From: Pontederia crassipes
Taxonomy: Eukaryota > Streptophyta > Magnoliopsida > Commelinales > Pontederiaceae
Length of the DNA stretch: 64,000 nt
Reading direction: 5' to 3'
NCBI GenBank assembly: GCA_030549335.1
Contig: CM060196.1
Coordinates: forward strand, 73,988,139 to 74,052,138
This document shows positions 58,301 through 64,000 of this stretch, piece after piece. Made by a program: the position numbers and the translations under genes. Under the pieces are notes generated by a model. That model was given only the letters and a program-made list of their open reading frames with translations. It had not been told where the DNA came from and searched no databases. Positions within the stretch are counted from its first letter, which is position 1. The number at the start of each line of letters is the position of its first letter.

Positions 58301-59950
58301 GCTTCAGCGACAGGTAATTGGTTCAGAACAGTATCCTATTGGTTGAATGTTCAAATTGATAGAGTTTGTTTTTCTTTTTAAAAATATCGCTAAATTTATA
58401 CATGTTGGGAGTGGGGATTAAATGAGCCATAAGTTTATTATTGATATCCAAATCTAATATTAGCCGTTCCCACCCCCACCCACCCACCTCTGGCCCCACC
58501 ACCACCACCTACCCCAACCATCACCCACACCCACACACAAGGAAAAAACACTAGGTTGATGTTTTATTTTCAAATAACGAGTTGTTTCTTTTACAAATGA
58601 CAAAATCCGGGGATTAAATGAGCCAAAAGTTGAATAATGGTATCTAAACTAATCTGACATCTGATTATTTTTTTATCATGAAAATTTTTAGTCAGAATGT
58701 TTCTTTCACAACTTAGGGCTGGACACGTAGGCCAAGCTAGGCTTCCATCTAAATAGTCCAAGCCTGGCACAAATTAAAATATTTAAGCCTGGCACAAATT
58801 AAAATATTTAAGCCTGGCGCAAATTAAAATATTTAACCCTGGCCTATAACATGTAACAAGCCTGTCAAGCCAAATAAGCTAGCCTAGCTTGTTTGATTAA
58901 TTTTTAATACCTGATTTAGCTTGTTAGCTTGTCAAGCCAAATATATATTTTTATGATATACTAGATTAAATATAATAAATATTATTTATTAAAAAAACAA
59001 TAAATATGAGCTAAATAAAAGAGACACCACTAGTGTAATTTTTCTGAATATATAATAAAAATAATAGCTTTGAACTCAAAATTGAAATTTTAAAAGGTGA
59101 AGGAACATTTTTTATTTTTTAAAAATTATACATATAATATAATATATTAATAAATCTTGGCATGTTAGGCTATAAGGCTAGGCCAATTATTAAGATGATA
59201 AGCCTCTTTAAAAAAATAGGTTTTTTTTAAAAAATTTTGAGCCTGACTTATTTTAATAATAGGCAAAGCCGAGCTAGGCCAAAAATAGGCCGAGTCACGA
59301 GGATTATTTTCAGCCCTATGAATCACAATTAACATAAAGCATGCACAATTTTTTCCTTTGCTTTTAAATATTTTATTTCAGTGAGCATTTTAGATTAGCA
59401 TGCTTTTCCTTACTCTTTCTATTTTGACAATTTAACGAAGTTGCTAATATAATTTTGCCCTCCAGATATTTTATTCCTTGTTAGATTTAACGTTCCATGG
59501 TGAACAACATACTACATCAAGAGATACAGTCTCAGTGTTTGCTGACTTGAAAAGAACTCACACGAGCTGGGGTCATGTAGAGGGAACTCATTGGCATACT
59601 CGTTTTAGCCACCTCATAAATTATGGTGCTGGTAAGTGATAATGTTCATGTAGTTTTCTAAGTGCTTTCTAAGTTTTCCTGATGAAACAACCATAATCGT
59701 GACTCTGAGTACAGGTTACTATACATACCTATATGCAAGGTGTTTTGCTGCAACCATATGGAAGGAAATATGCCAAGAGGAGCCTTTATCCCCTAGCACT
59801 GGATCTGAGCTTCGAGAAAGACTTTTTAGGCATGGTGGAGCTAAAGACCCTGTTCATTTGTTGAAGGATCTTATGGGCAATAAAATTAGAAGTTGCAATG
59901 GTGGGATCATCCCTGATATTACGTGCCTTTCACAAGAGTTGGGTTTGTGA
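34391..59950 (+). CDS. MIP: Mitochondrial intermediate peptidase (octapeptidyl peptidase, M3 family)
   Basis: Seventeen exons join in frame to 729 codons: 34391-34629, 34733-34814, 34910-34962, 35043-35097, 38475-38613, 38686-38740, 40073-40295, 40417-40512, 47418-47537, 47643-47768, 47967-48122, 54204-54320, 55528-55650, 55733-55800, 58178-58313, 59466-59631, 59715-59950. All introns are GT-AG. The product is a zinc endopeptidase of the matrix that trims octapeptides from imported precursors after the main processing peptidase. The start has an Arg/Ser/Ala-rich targeting sequence ([10 protein letters not shown]). The zinc site is HEFGH (residues 515-519, exon 13) with the third ligand Glu544 in AEIPS (exon 14), spaced as in thimet-type enzymes. 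Length matches plant MIP. Introns 4, 6, 8, 11, 14 and 15 are swollen by transposons, but no coding break is seen. Confidence 0.95.
35189..35397 (-). mobile_element. Miniature RTE derivative (internally deleted LINE)
   Basis: Read on minus, a 5' module (from AACTCCGCC to GATCAACGAATA) is joined to the LINE 3' tail from GGTTTGG onward, ending in (TTG)n. The end of the 5' module (ATGGATCAACGAATA) is present twice at the junction. A 14-bp duplication TAGCTGAAATCTCA flanks it (35175-35188 and 35398-35411). It lies in MIP intron 4, antisense to the gene. Confidence 0.9.
36386..36585 (+). mobile_element. RTE LINE, severely 5'-truncated young copy
   Basis: The body is identical, as far as I can see, to the last 165 bp of the full element before the tail (51329-51493), then continues into (TTG)n. 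A 15-bp duplication GATAGTTTTTTAAAA flanks it (36371-36385 and 36586-36600). It lies in MIP intron 4. Confidence 0.92.
36988..37160. repeat. Paired (AC)n/(TA)n microsatellites
   Basis: Two similar blocks (CACACACATATATATGTATATA) at about 37007-37029 and 37122-37160 flank about 90 bp of unique DNA and abut the SCAMP-like exon fragment on its left side. Confidence 0.7.
37161..37299 (+). pseudogene. Captured exon of a SCAMP gene
   Basis: One open stretch encodes [30 protein letters not shown] and [13 protein letters not shown], which I recognise as the conserved segment of secretory carrier-associated membrane proteins just before the first membrane span. It ends TTGTTAG followed by GTATTA, a valid donor at the place where SCAMP genes have an intron. 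The fragment therefore came from genomic DNA, not from a spliced mRNA. No neighbouring SCAMP exon follows. It lies within MIP intron 4 in the same orientation and should be spliced out. Confidence 0.75.
37769..37889 (+). pseudogene. Captured exon of a cation-diffusion (metal tolerance protein) gene
   Basis: From 37792 the frame encodes [20 protein letters not shown] and then [12 protein letters not shown], the motif of organelle-type plant metal tolerance proteins of the cation diffusion facilitator family. It ends TCGTAG before GTAACA, a usable donor. The preceding bases after an AG at 37767-37768 do not match the family, so the 5' part of the exon is replaced or diverged. Only one exon is present, within MIP intron 4, same orientation as the SCAMP fragment 470 bp upstream. 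Confidence 0.7.
38161..38352 (+). mobile_element. Miniature RTE derivative
   Basis: The 5' module (AACTCCGCC to ATCAACGAATA) is joined to the LINE tail at AGAGCGGAATGG, ending in (TTG)n grading into TTTG repeats. The target-site duplication is not clear. MIP intron 4, sense. Confidence 0.85.
39430..39517 (-). mobile_element. Miniature RTE derivative, 5'-truncated
   Basis: Read on minus it starts TGTCGAATC, reaches ATGGATCAA, and joins the tail directly at GTCGTATGATCC, ending in (TTG)n. The junction creates an 8-bp stem (ATGGATCA/TGATCCAT) with a 7-nt loop. MIP intron 6, antisense. Confidence 0.85.
40607..45360 (-). mobile_element. L1-type LINE, near full length, broken
   Basis: A 4.75-kb insertion in MIP intron 8, antisense to the gene, with an 11-bp duplication AAAAGCATGAA (40596-40606 and 45361-45371) and a short poly(A) (poly(T) on plus) at 40606-40615. 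Along the minus strand come a GC-rich leader and ORF1-like region (about 45285-44250), an AP endonuclease (about 44100-43580; [23 protein letters not shown]), the linker [13 protein letters not shown] (about 43200), reverse transcriptase (about 42890-41900; [25 protein letters not shown]) and a zinc-finger RVT domain (about 41150-40950). The RT catalytic box reads YAND, not YADD, and the frame is broken into several pieces, so it is inactive. Confidence 0.88.
45512..46340 (-). mobile_element. L1-type LINE relic
   Basis: The left edge (GAGGAGAGAAAGGATGACCAC) resembles the 3' end of the L1 at 40607. After the microsatellite, 45890-46040 matches its zinc-finger region (CTGGTGAGAAG) and then skips to the part near 41670-41715 (GTGATCCGCC), so it is a degenerate, internally deleted relative. 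A further 3'-end-like snippet is at about 46352-46420. Antisense to MIP, in intron 8. Confidence 0.6.
45559..45772. repeat. Self-complementary (TACATG)n / (TATACA)n microsatellite
   Basis: More than 200 bp of TACATG and TATACA units, broken by TAGTACATG and TACTACATG phase changes. Because TACATGTA is a palindrome the array can fold on itself. The frames it opens are repeats of Thr-Tyr-Cys-Thr or Val-His and are not genes. Confidence 0.9.
47174..47210. repeat. Short telomere-like run
   Basis: Degenerate tandem copies of the plant telomere heptamer (CCTAAACCCTAAAACCTAAA and related) inside MIP intron 8. Confidence 0.6.
48370..51512 (+). mobile_element. RTE-clade LINE, apparently intact and recent
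   Basis: A 3.14-kb insertion in MIP intron 11, sense to the gene. A perfect 18-bp duplication TATTCTGATCACCCTTGC flanks it (48352-48369 and 51513-51530). It has one long ORF, no poly(A), and a (TTG)n tail right after the stop, as in RTE elements. Compared with the miniature copies it lacks about 35 bp at the 5' end (AACTCCGCC to AAGC), so it may be missing part of its promoter although the ORF is whole. Confidence 0.95.
48420..51479 (+). CDS. RTE LINE endonuclease-reverse transcriptase polyprotein
   Basis: An uninterrupted 1019-codon frame. The apurinic-type endonuclease comes first ([50 protein letters not shown]), then the reverse transcriptase ([50 protein letters not shown], and [11 protein letters not shown] with FADD at 50706-50717), then KYLGSIV and a C-terminal region ending IHVADPT. 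All catalytic residues I can check are present. The first ATG (48420) exists only in this copy; related copies have CTG there, so the family start is more likely the ATG at 48432 or 48438. The enzyme would nick target DNA and prime reverse transcription on the element RNA. Confidence 0.93.
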   Translation: MSNLMNMDQRIYCVNARSLPVSNALYSSGTVIREQEPLHPRLNAVLNEQGLPHSNGRRRLKKLVHETKVRLGSWNIGTLNGKRLEVAQVMDQRKISILCLQETRWVGEGSKEIRLNGSKLWYTGKVNGRNGVGIIADAEWRKNVVEVKRIDDRIISVKVIVGKETMNIISAYAPQVGAESHLKEKFWADMEGLIESIPTTEKVYIGGDLNGHVGKEAGPHARVHGGFGFGELNEEGQTIIDFSLAYDLKIINTCFRKREEHLITYKSGTHRSQIDFFLIRNTDKRRCTNCKVIPGHGVTTQHRLLVLDMQIKCIKPKSRTVFDRKIKWWQLKGEKRETFRSKLLEESVWELEGDASIMWKNVAKKVEMVAKAILGESKGFGPRDKETWWWNEEVQEKVRNKKNCFKAIHLDNSSDNWEKYRLAKREAKKAVSDARAKAYEGFYKELGTKAGEQRIYKIARNKEKESRDLDQVRCIKNEVGKVLVTEGDIKNRWEEYFYKLFNDGCEGSRCDLEDLTVSECELNRSFYRRIRVSEVSEALKKMENGKAVGPDGIPIEVWKCLGEKGVLWLCKLFNEILRSKKMPDDWRLSTLVPIYKNKGDIQNCANYRGIKLMSHTMKLWEKVIEHRLRMETSISERQFGFMPGRSTTEAIYLLRGMMEKYRSRRRDLHMTFIDLEKAYDRVPRDVLWKALQKKRVNVAYIKVIQDMYDGALTRVRTLGGETNEFPIGIGLHQGSALSPYLFNLVIDAITESITEEVPKCMLFADDIVLLADSREEINTKLEIWRNTLESKGFRLSRNKTEYMHSNFTNKQLRDDLKVRLGEDIIPQVTKFKYLGSIVRQDGEIDDDVNHRIQAGWCKWRKATGVLCDRKVPNKVKGKFYRTAIRPAVLYGSECWAMKGQHERKVGVAEMRMLRWMCGHTRLDKIRNDHIRERVGVAPISEKMVENRLRWFGHVQRRPLDAPVRRVDQIIWSPIKRGRGRPRRTLGELIEQDLLVNNIPKGLVTNRAEWRRMIHVADPT
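52502..53179 (+). mobile_element. Miniature RTE derivative with about 500 bp of extra 5' DNA
   Basis: A perfect 19-bp duplication GCATCCGTCGCCAGATTGA (52483-52501 and 53180-53198) encloses 678 bp. The right 174 bp (53006-53179) are a miniature RTE: 5' module to GATCAACGAG, then the tail from GCGTCGTATGATCC, ending in TTG repeats next to the right duplication. The left 504 bp are not LINE sequence. This looks like an RTE insertion that carried upstream flanking DNA (5' transduction). Confidence 0.7.
53220..53664. mobile_element. hAT MITE
   Basis: The ends are TAAAGTTGTCAAGATC and, reverse-complemented from the right, CAAGGTTGTCAAAATC. The 8-bp flanks GATGGAGT (53212-53219) and GATGGAGC (53665-53672) differ at one base. 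The interior is AT-rich with many TACGATCTTA-type words. It sits inside the old L1 relic. Confidence 0.8.
55943..55986 (+). mobile_element. RTE LINE tail only (44 bp)
   Basis: Only AGCCGACCCCACCTAGTGGG, ATAAGGCTTTG and the TTG tail are present, flanked by a 16-bp duplication with one mismatch (55927-55942 and 55987-56002; TCTATATTTTCTTATA). An extremely 5'-truncated insertion in MIP intron 14. Confidence 0.9.
56396..57218 (+). mobile_element. TRIM-like miniature LTR retroelement fossil
   Basis: Two short direct LTRs (about 56396-56700 and 56956-57218) start TGATAAGATACC and end in TATCA-type bases, around an internal part of only about 260 bp. A perfect 5-bp duplication GTATG flanks the whole. 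The internal end carries the CTTGAGGACAAGGC motif commonly found before the 3' LTR of plant LTR elements. The left LTR contains a tandem duplication of about 45 bp. It is non-coding and non-autonomous, of moderate age from LTR divergence. MIP intron 14. Confidence 0.82.
57371..57835 (-). mobile_element. Possible L1 3'-end relic
   Basis: A run of T followed by AGGGGAGAAAATTTGATTAC and GTAGTCATCCATG resembles the antisense 3' ends of the other L1 copies. The rest does not align by eye. Tentative. MIP intron 14. Confidence 0.35.
58714..59318. mobile_element. hAT-like MITE with internal tandem repeat
   Basis: The ends TAGGGCTGGACA and, on the other strand from the right, TAGGGCTGAAAAT form a hAT-type terminal inverted repeat. 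The interior repeats AAGCCTGGC and TAGGCC words, including three tandem 25-bp units at about 58769-58843. The flanking 8 bp do not give a clean duplication. MIP intron 15. Confidence 0.6.
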
Positions 59951-60829
59951 TAGAAGTATGCGTCACTCAAAGTTCCCCCCAAAGGAAAACCAATAGACGC
60001 CCAAAAGTTGGAGCACCTTCGGCAGTGCATTTATGTTATGGTTGAGGTGCAGCTGACTATGGAACATTGGATTGATCTCTTCCCCAATGGGAGAAACTAT
60101 ACTTCATCAATGGTGTATACTACCGTTCCTTTGTTTTGAGACTTACAGTTTAAACTAATTCATTGATGGAGCTGGAAGCTTTTTATCATATTTTTCTCTT
60201 GATGTTATACGTCGTGTTAAGAAAATTTGATGCAATGATTCATTTATTCATGCATTTCAGCTTCATCTGGACATTTGTATTGTACAAATATCATACAACT
60301 TCAAGCACAGAACTTTTTGGTAATCCTTGTGGCCATTATGAGATATCATATTTTACTCTTGTTTCTCATGTTCGGTGCCTTTCATTTTGTCATGTTTTGT
60401 AGCCAAGTACCGGACTTGCTCTCCTTTTCTTTTCCTTTATAAAAGAAACTGGACGAATTTGCTTCATTTCAATTTCATTGTGACTCGATGCGGTTTGATC
60501 TAGAACACTAGAGGCCATCTAATTGGGGAAGTTGATTCAAGTTTTCGAATGGCTTCGATCGGAAGTCATTATTTGGATCTTCCGGCTTCCCAATTGCATA
60601 CAGAGAGAGGATCTGTAGAATTCCATAACATACTTCCTCTTGCCTTAATTTTTTCAAATCTACATTAAATGCTTTCTCAGTTGGTCGCTTGCTTATGGTC
60701 TTTTTGAGTATTCAGATATAGTAACAAGCTAGCATTCACAAAATATTATTTGAAATGATTATCCAACTGAATTATCATTTTCTATTCTATCATCAAACTA
60801 TATTTTCCTGATTAATCTTTTACTTATGA
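59951..60829 (+). other. MIP 3' untranslated region and downstream DNA
   Basis: Follows the MIP stop codon. The first few hundred bases are presumably 3' UTR; I see no strong AATAAA and cannot fix the end. No other gene is visible. Confidence 0.5.
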
Positions 60830-60838
60830 TTATCTTAA

Positions 60839-61711
60839 AAATTTAATGCCCGTCCGTCCAAGTCGTACTCGGCGGACGGATTGTTTTGTCCACTTCGAGG
60901 CATGTAGAATGTGCGGTGATGGGAGGAATGGCGCAGAGATAGCCCACTTTGTGGAGTTCTACTGGCCGGTTCGTCGAGTTCTACCGGGGATGCATGCAGC
61001 GGGAGTTTTACTTTTTGCACTTTGGGGACGATGAGGCTAGCCAGAGGGAGGAAAGTTGCAGGGGACGACGGCAAGTGGACGCGACTCTAGGCGTCTCCGG
61101 TACCGACGATGGCAGCAACAGGAGGAGGTGCGGTCCGCACTGGGGGAGAACAAGGTGGTGGTGCACATCTCTGCCGGGAGCAATGGGGACGATGGGAGGA
61201 CGGATGTGGCCACGACGACACTAGAAGGGGCGGTGCTGGTGTATTACATGCCTGGCGGCGAGTGGAGCAGAGGGCCAGACCTATCGGCAGGGCTCCGACG
61301 GGTGGCACTCATCTATGTCGAGTGTTGACTTGGCCCACCCAAAAGCGTGCGGAGGAGTTGAGGTTGGTTGGGCTGCGAGCGCCGAATGCCAGTAGAGGGG
61401 TGATTGCCACACAAATTTTTTGTCGATTGTCCGTAGCGGAGGGGGAGCCCAAGTTCGTGCTGACGGCATTGTTTACTCACTAGGGCAGAACAGACATGGA
61501 GCTAATGGAGTAATGGGGTCACGGGGCTTCGTTTCTTCAAATGGCTCACGGGTGAATTGGCGGGGGCAAACATTGTGCAGCGTGACACGACATAGTGAAT
61601 TGGCTCCTTGACGTGCCTTCTCCCCGTCGATGCACGATCCCCATCCAATGGTGCGCGTCGGATGGAAGGATCATCTGCCCAGCACGACTTGGGCGGTCGT
61701 GCATTATATCC
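60839..61711. mobile_element. Pack-MULE-like Mutator element
   Basis: An 873-bp element with a perfect 9-bp duplication TTATCTTAA (60830-60838 and 61712-61720). Terminal inverted repeats of about 35 bp read AATGCCCGTCCGTCCAAGTC at the left and AATGCACGACCGCCCAAGTC at the right (reverse complement). The interior is sharply GC-rich against AT-rich flanks, as in Pack-MULEs that carry host gene pieces. The frames inside (for example 61109-61483) do not match a family I know, so the captured source is unidentified. No transposase. Confidence 0.8.
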
Positions 61712-61720
61712 TTATCTTAA

Positions 61721-62347
61721 TCGACGATAGAAGATTTGTTGAGATTCACCTTAATATTTTCTCTCTTTTATATTTAATTTAAAATGAATAAAATAAAAGA
61801 GAGAAAGCAACCATTTATGATCCCTCGTCGAGGTGAAGAGGAGGAAGAAACATGCATCACGAGAGAGGAGAGGGCGCCACCCCTCCCTCTCTCCCTAAAA
61901 GAAGGGGGCACACTTCACTCTCCCCCTCTCACCTATGTCGTGCTTGTGATATAGGAAAGAGGTGAAGAGCAGCGATCTGTCCAACCACCGTCACCCTACA
62001 TCTCTGACCATGGGTGCCAAAGAAGACAAAGAAAGGGGCGGTGTCTATTCTCAATTGTGCCCTCTTTTTAGTATTTTATGATTAATTTTAAAGTTGGCCT
62101 AGACAAGGGAGAAAATATTGATAAGAATATAACATTGTTATTTTAAACATAAATATTTTATAACCGACAAGGATAATCATAACTACAAAACTATAAAAGT
62201 TAATGTTCATCATTTTAAAAAAATAATGTTCAATGACCAAAATCAGAATGAGAATAGTGTCTCATTATCCCTTAAATGAGCAGATAACACTCAATCATCT
62301 CACAAAATTGTACTTGACATCACTTAACATGACTAACAAAAAATTAA
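61721..62347. other. Intergenic, no gene seen
   Basis: Mixed AT-rich and CT-rich DNA without a supported ORF or element. Confidence 0.5.
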
Positions 62348-62364
62348 GAATGACACCCACTAGA

Positions 62365-62547
62365 ACTCCGCCTATGTTTTATAGCCGGTCCCAAGCTCAG
62401 ATAAAGGAGGAGGGTTGTGTTAGGCCCCGACAGTCAGCGTAAAATCTTGTCGAATCTTATGAACATAGATCAACGAATCAGAATGGCGTCGTATGATCCA
62501 TGTAGTCGACCCCACCTAGTAGGATAAGGCTTTATTGTTGTTGTTGT
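62365..62547 (+). mobile_element. Miniature RTE derivative (183 bp)
   Basis: The 5' module (ACTCCGCC to ATCAACGAATC) is joined to the LINE tail at AGAATGGCGTCG, ending in (TTG)n. A 14-bp duplication TGACACCCACTAGA flanks it (62351-62364 and 62548-62561). The cleanest example of the miniature family here, and outside the MIP gene. Confidence 0.92.
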
Positions 62548-62561
62548 TGACACCCACTAGA

Positions 62562-63166
62562 TCTAATACACAATAATGTATATATTAGGTAGATAGAAAC
62601 GCTTACACAAAGCTATGAAAATCATTATAATTCTTTTGAACTCGTATGTCATCTCATGATTCAGAGCATCACAACAAGCGTATCTTCCAACAATTATTTG
62701 TAGATTCATTCAAGATTATAATAATGTGAACCTCGCGACCACTCAACAAGACATAAACTAATGATCCTTTAGAAATTTTGCACATGATGCAAATTGCTCC
62801 ACACACATCATTTAGAAGAATTCATAATCTTCTTAAATGATTGCTACAATATTCCTAATAGTTTCGAAAGATCACCCATAGGGAGCGAAGCAAAATTTGT
62901 GATCATTTTTTAAAGAGAACTAAATTATCTATTAATTAATATTAATAATATAAAATCATTAATATTATTTTTTTAATGATTTAAGCATTTAGAAAAATTG
63001 ATCAGTACATCAATTTCAACAATTAAGCCTTCATAAGAGTCAAAATACATCTGTTGAAGGAGCCTGGGAGGTGAGGCTTCATCCCAAAAGAATTTAGCAA
63101 AATGTGATCGTACAAACATTCATGGTCATAATAATCATCAACACACAATATATTTAAGGATTTAAC
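62562..63166. other. AT-rich intergenic DNA
   Basis: No supported gene or repeat before the start of the long-TIR element at 63167. Confidence 0.5.
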
Positions 63167-64000
63167 GGGTGTCCCCCCAACTTAAATGGGGGGACTTTCC
63201 ACCCATTAAATCCGGCCCGTCCGATCGGAATCGGACGGGCGCTCATCTGAGTCGGCCTCCACACTTCTACGGTTCGTGTCCCCGAAGAAAACCGGCACCG
63301 GCCTCACTCTCTCTCACCCGAAAAAAACTGGGTATAAAAGTGTGTGGGTAAAAATTTTTTACCCTTTCGCCGGCCTCACTTTCTCTCACCCGCTTCGTTC
63401 TCGCGCTCTCCCCCTTCAACGACGACATGGAGATCTGCCGCCGACGGGGTTATTTGGTCGGCCGCCGAGGAAGATCCGCCCTCCGAGGGGCCCTCCGACC
63501 AGATCCGCATCCAGACTCGCCCCAAGTACCGCCCGCCGGCCAGATCATTCGTGGCTGTCGTCTCCGTTGCCGACGAGATCTTCGCGAGTGCGGCCGCGTC
63601 CGTCGGAGCCCAGTTCTGCACAGGGAACGACCGCCGGCCACACGCTTTGCTGACAGATCTGACGCCTTGCCGACTAGATCTGCGCCTCGCGGGGTCGCAA
63701 GCGTTCGCTGAGGCGCAGATCTCGTCGGCGACGAGCACATCTGTTCGAACGCGTTCATGAAGCCTCAGCGACCGCCGACGAGATCTGCTCCCCCCGTGCG
63801 ACCTCGTCCCGGCAGATCTGCCCTCTTGCGCCCCCGTCTCGGCAGATCTGCCCGCCTGCGCCCTCGTCCCGACAAATCTGCCTGCCCGTCCCGGCAAATC
63901 TGGCCGCCGACATATCTCACCTCCAGGAAGCCGCGACAGTCCCTTGATCTGCCCGCCGTCGACACCCGCGCGAAGAGGAGCGGAGATCCGAGCCCGTCTG
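63167..64000. mobile_element. GC-rich DNA transposon with long inverted arms, right end outside the window
   Basis: Starts with the same 24-bp terminus as the element at 1-2281 (63167-63190). A TATAAAAG box (63333-63340) lies in the terminal arm, so the arm may act as a promoter. From about 63420 the sequence is GC-rich and repeats CAGATCTG and GAGATCT words, matching both arms of the first element. Overlapping frames on both strands reflect composition; none resembles a transposase. Confidence 0.65.

Noticed and set aside
1-64000. CRISPR arrays, operons, bacterial-type systems, tRNA and rRNA genes
   Set aside because: None seen. The repeat arrays present are microsatellites or transposon subterminal repeats, and all gene structure is plant nuclear.

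Overview
This is plant nuclear DNA. Genes have GT-AG introns, the leaders are CT-rich, an NB-ARC/LRR resistance gene, a DUF641 gene and a GPI-anchored lipid-transfer gene are present, and plant CACTA, hAT, Mutator, L1 and RTE transposons fill the space between them. Two genes have markedly GC-rich 5' exons in AT-rich surroundings, which suggests a monocot, probably a commelinid. I cannot name the species.

Layout. 1-2281: GC-rich transposon with long inverted arms, cut by the window edge; a relative starts at 63167 and runs off the other end. 2833-7355 (minus): a CC-type NLR gene, split by about 1.5 kb of foreign DNA that includes a 1.1-kb foldback element. 9495-13250 (minus): a DUF641/GIL1-like gene with a probable leader intron. 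13600-33000: intergenic and transposon-rich, with a young RTE LINE fragment, a CACTA element, several MITEs, and an old Ty3/gypsy LTR into which another LTR element and a hAT-like MITE have inserted. 33109-33827 (plus): a two-exon GPI-anchored nsLTP. 34391-59950 (plus): a complete 17-exon mitochondrial intermediate peptidase gene (729 codons) spread over 25.6 kb. 60839-64000: a Pack-MULE-like element, a miniature RTE derivative and the second long-TIR element.

The most notable theme is one RTE-clade LINE family. A copy with an uninterrupted 1019-codon ORF and a perfect 18-bp target-site duplication lies in MIP intron 11. Eight further copies are scattered through the window, seven of the nine inside the MIP gene. 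Four or five are miniature internally deleted derivatives that join the same 5' module to different lengths of the LINE 3' tail. One may carry about 500 bp of extra 5' DNA. MIP intron 4 also holds single exons resembling two unrelated host genes (SCAMP and a metal tolerance protein), which suggests gene-fragment capture.

The host genes do not form a pathway. All exon joins, domain calls and target-site duplications were read by eye; no database search was run.
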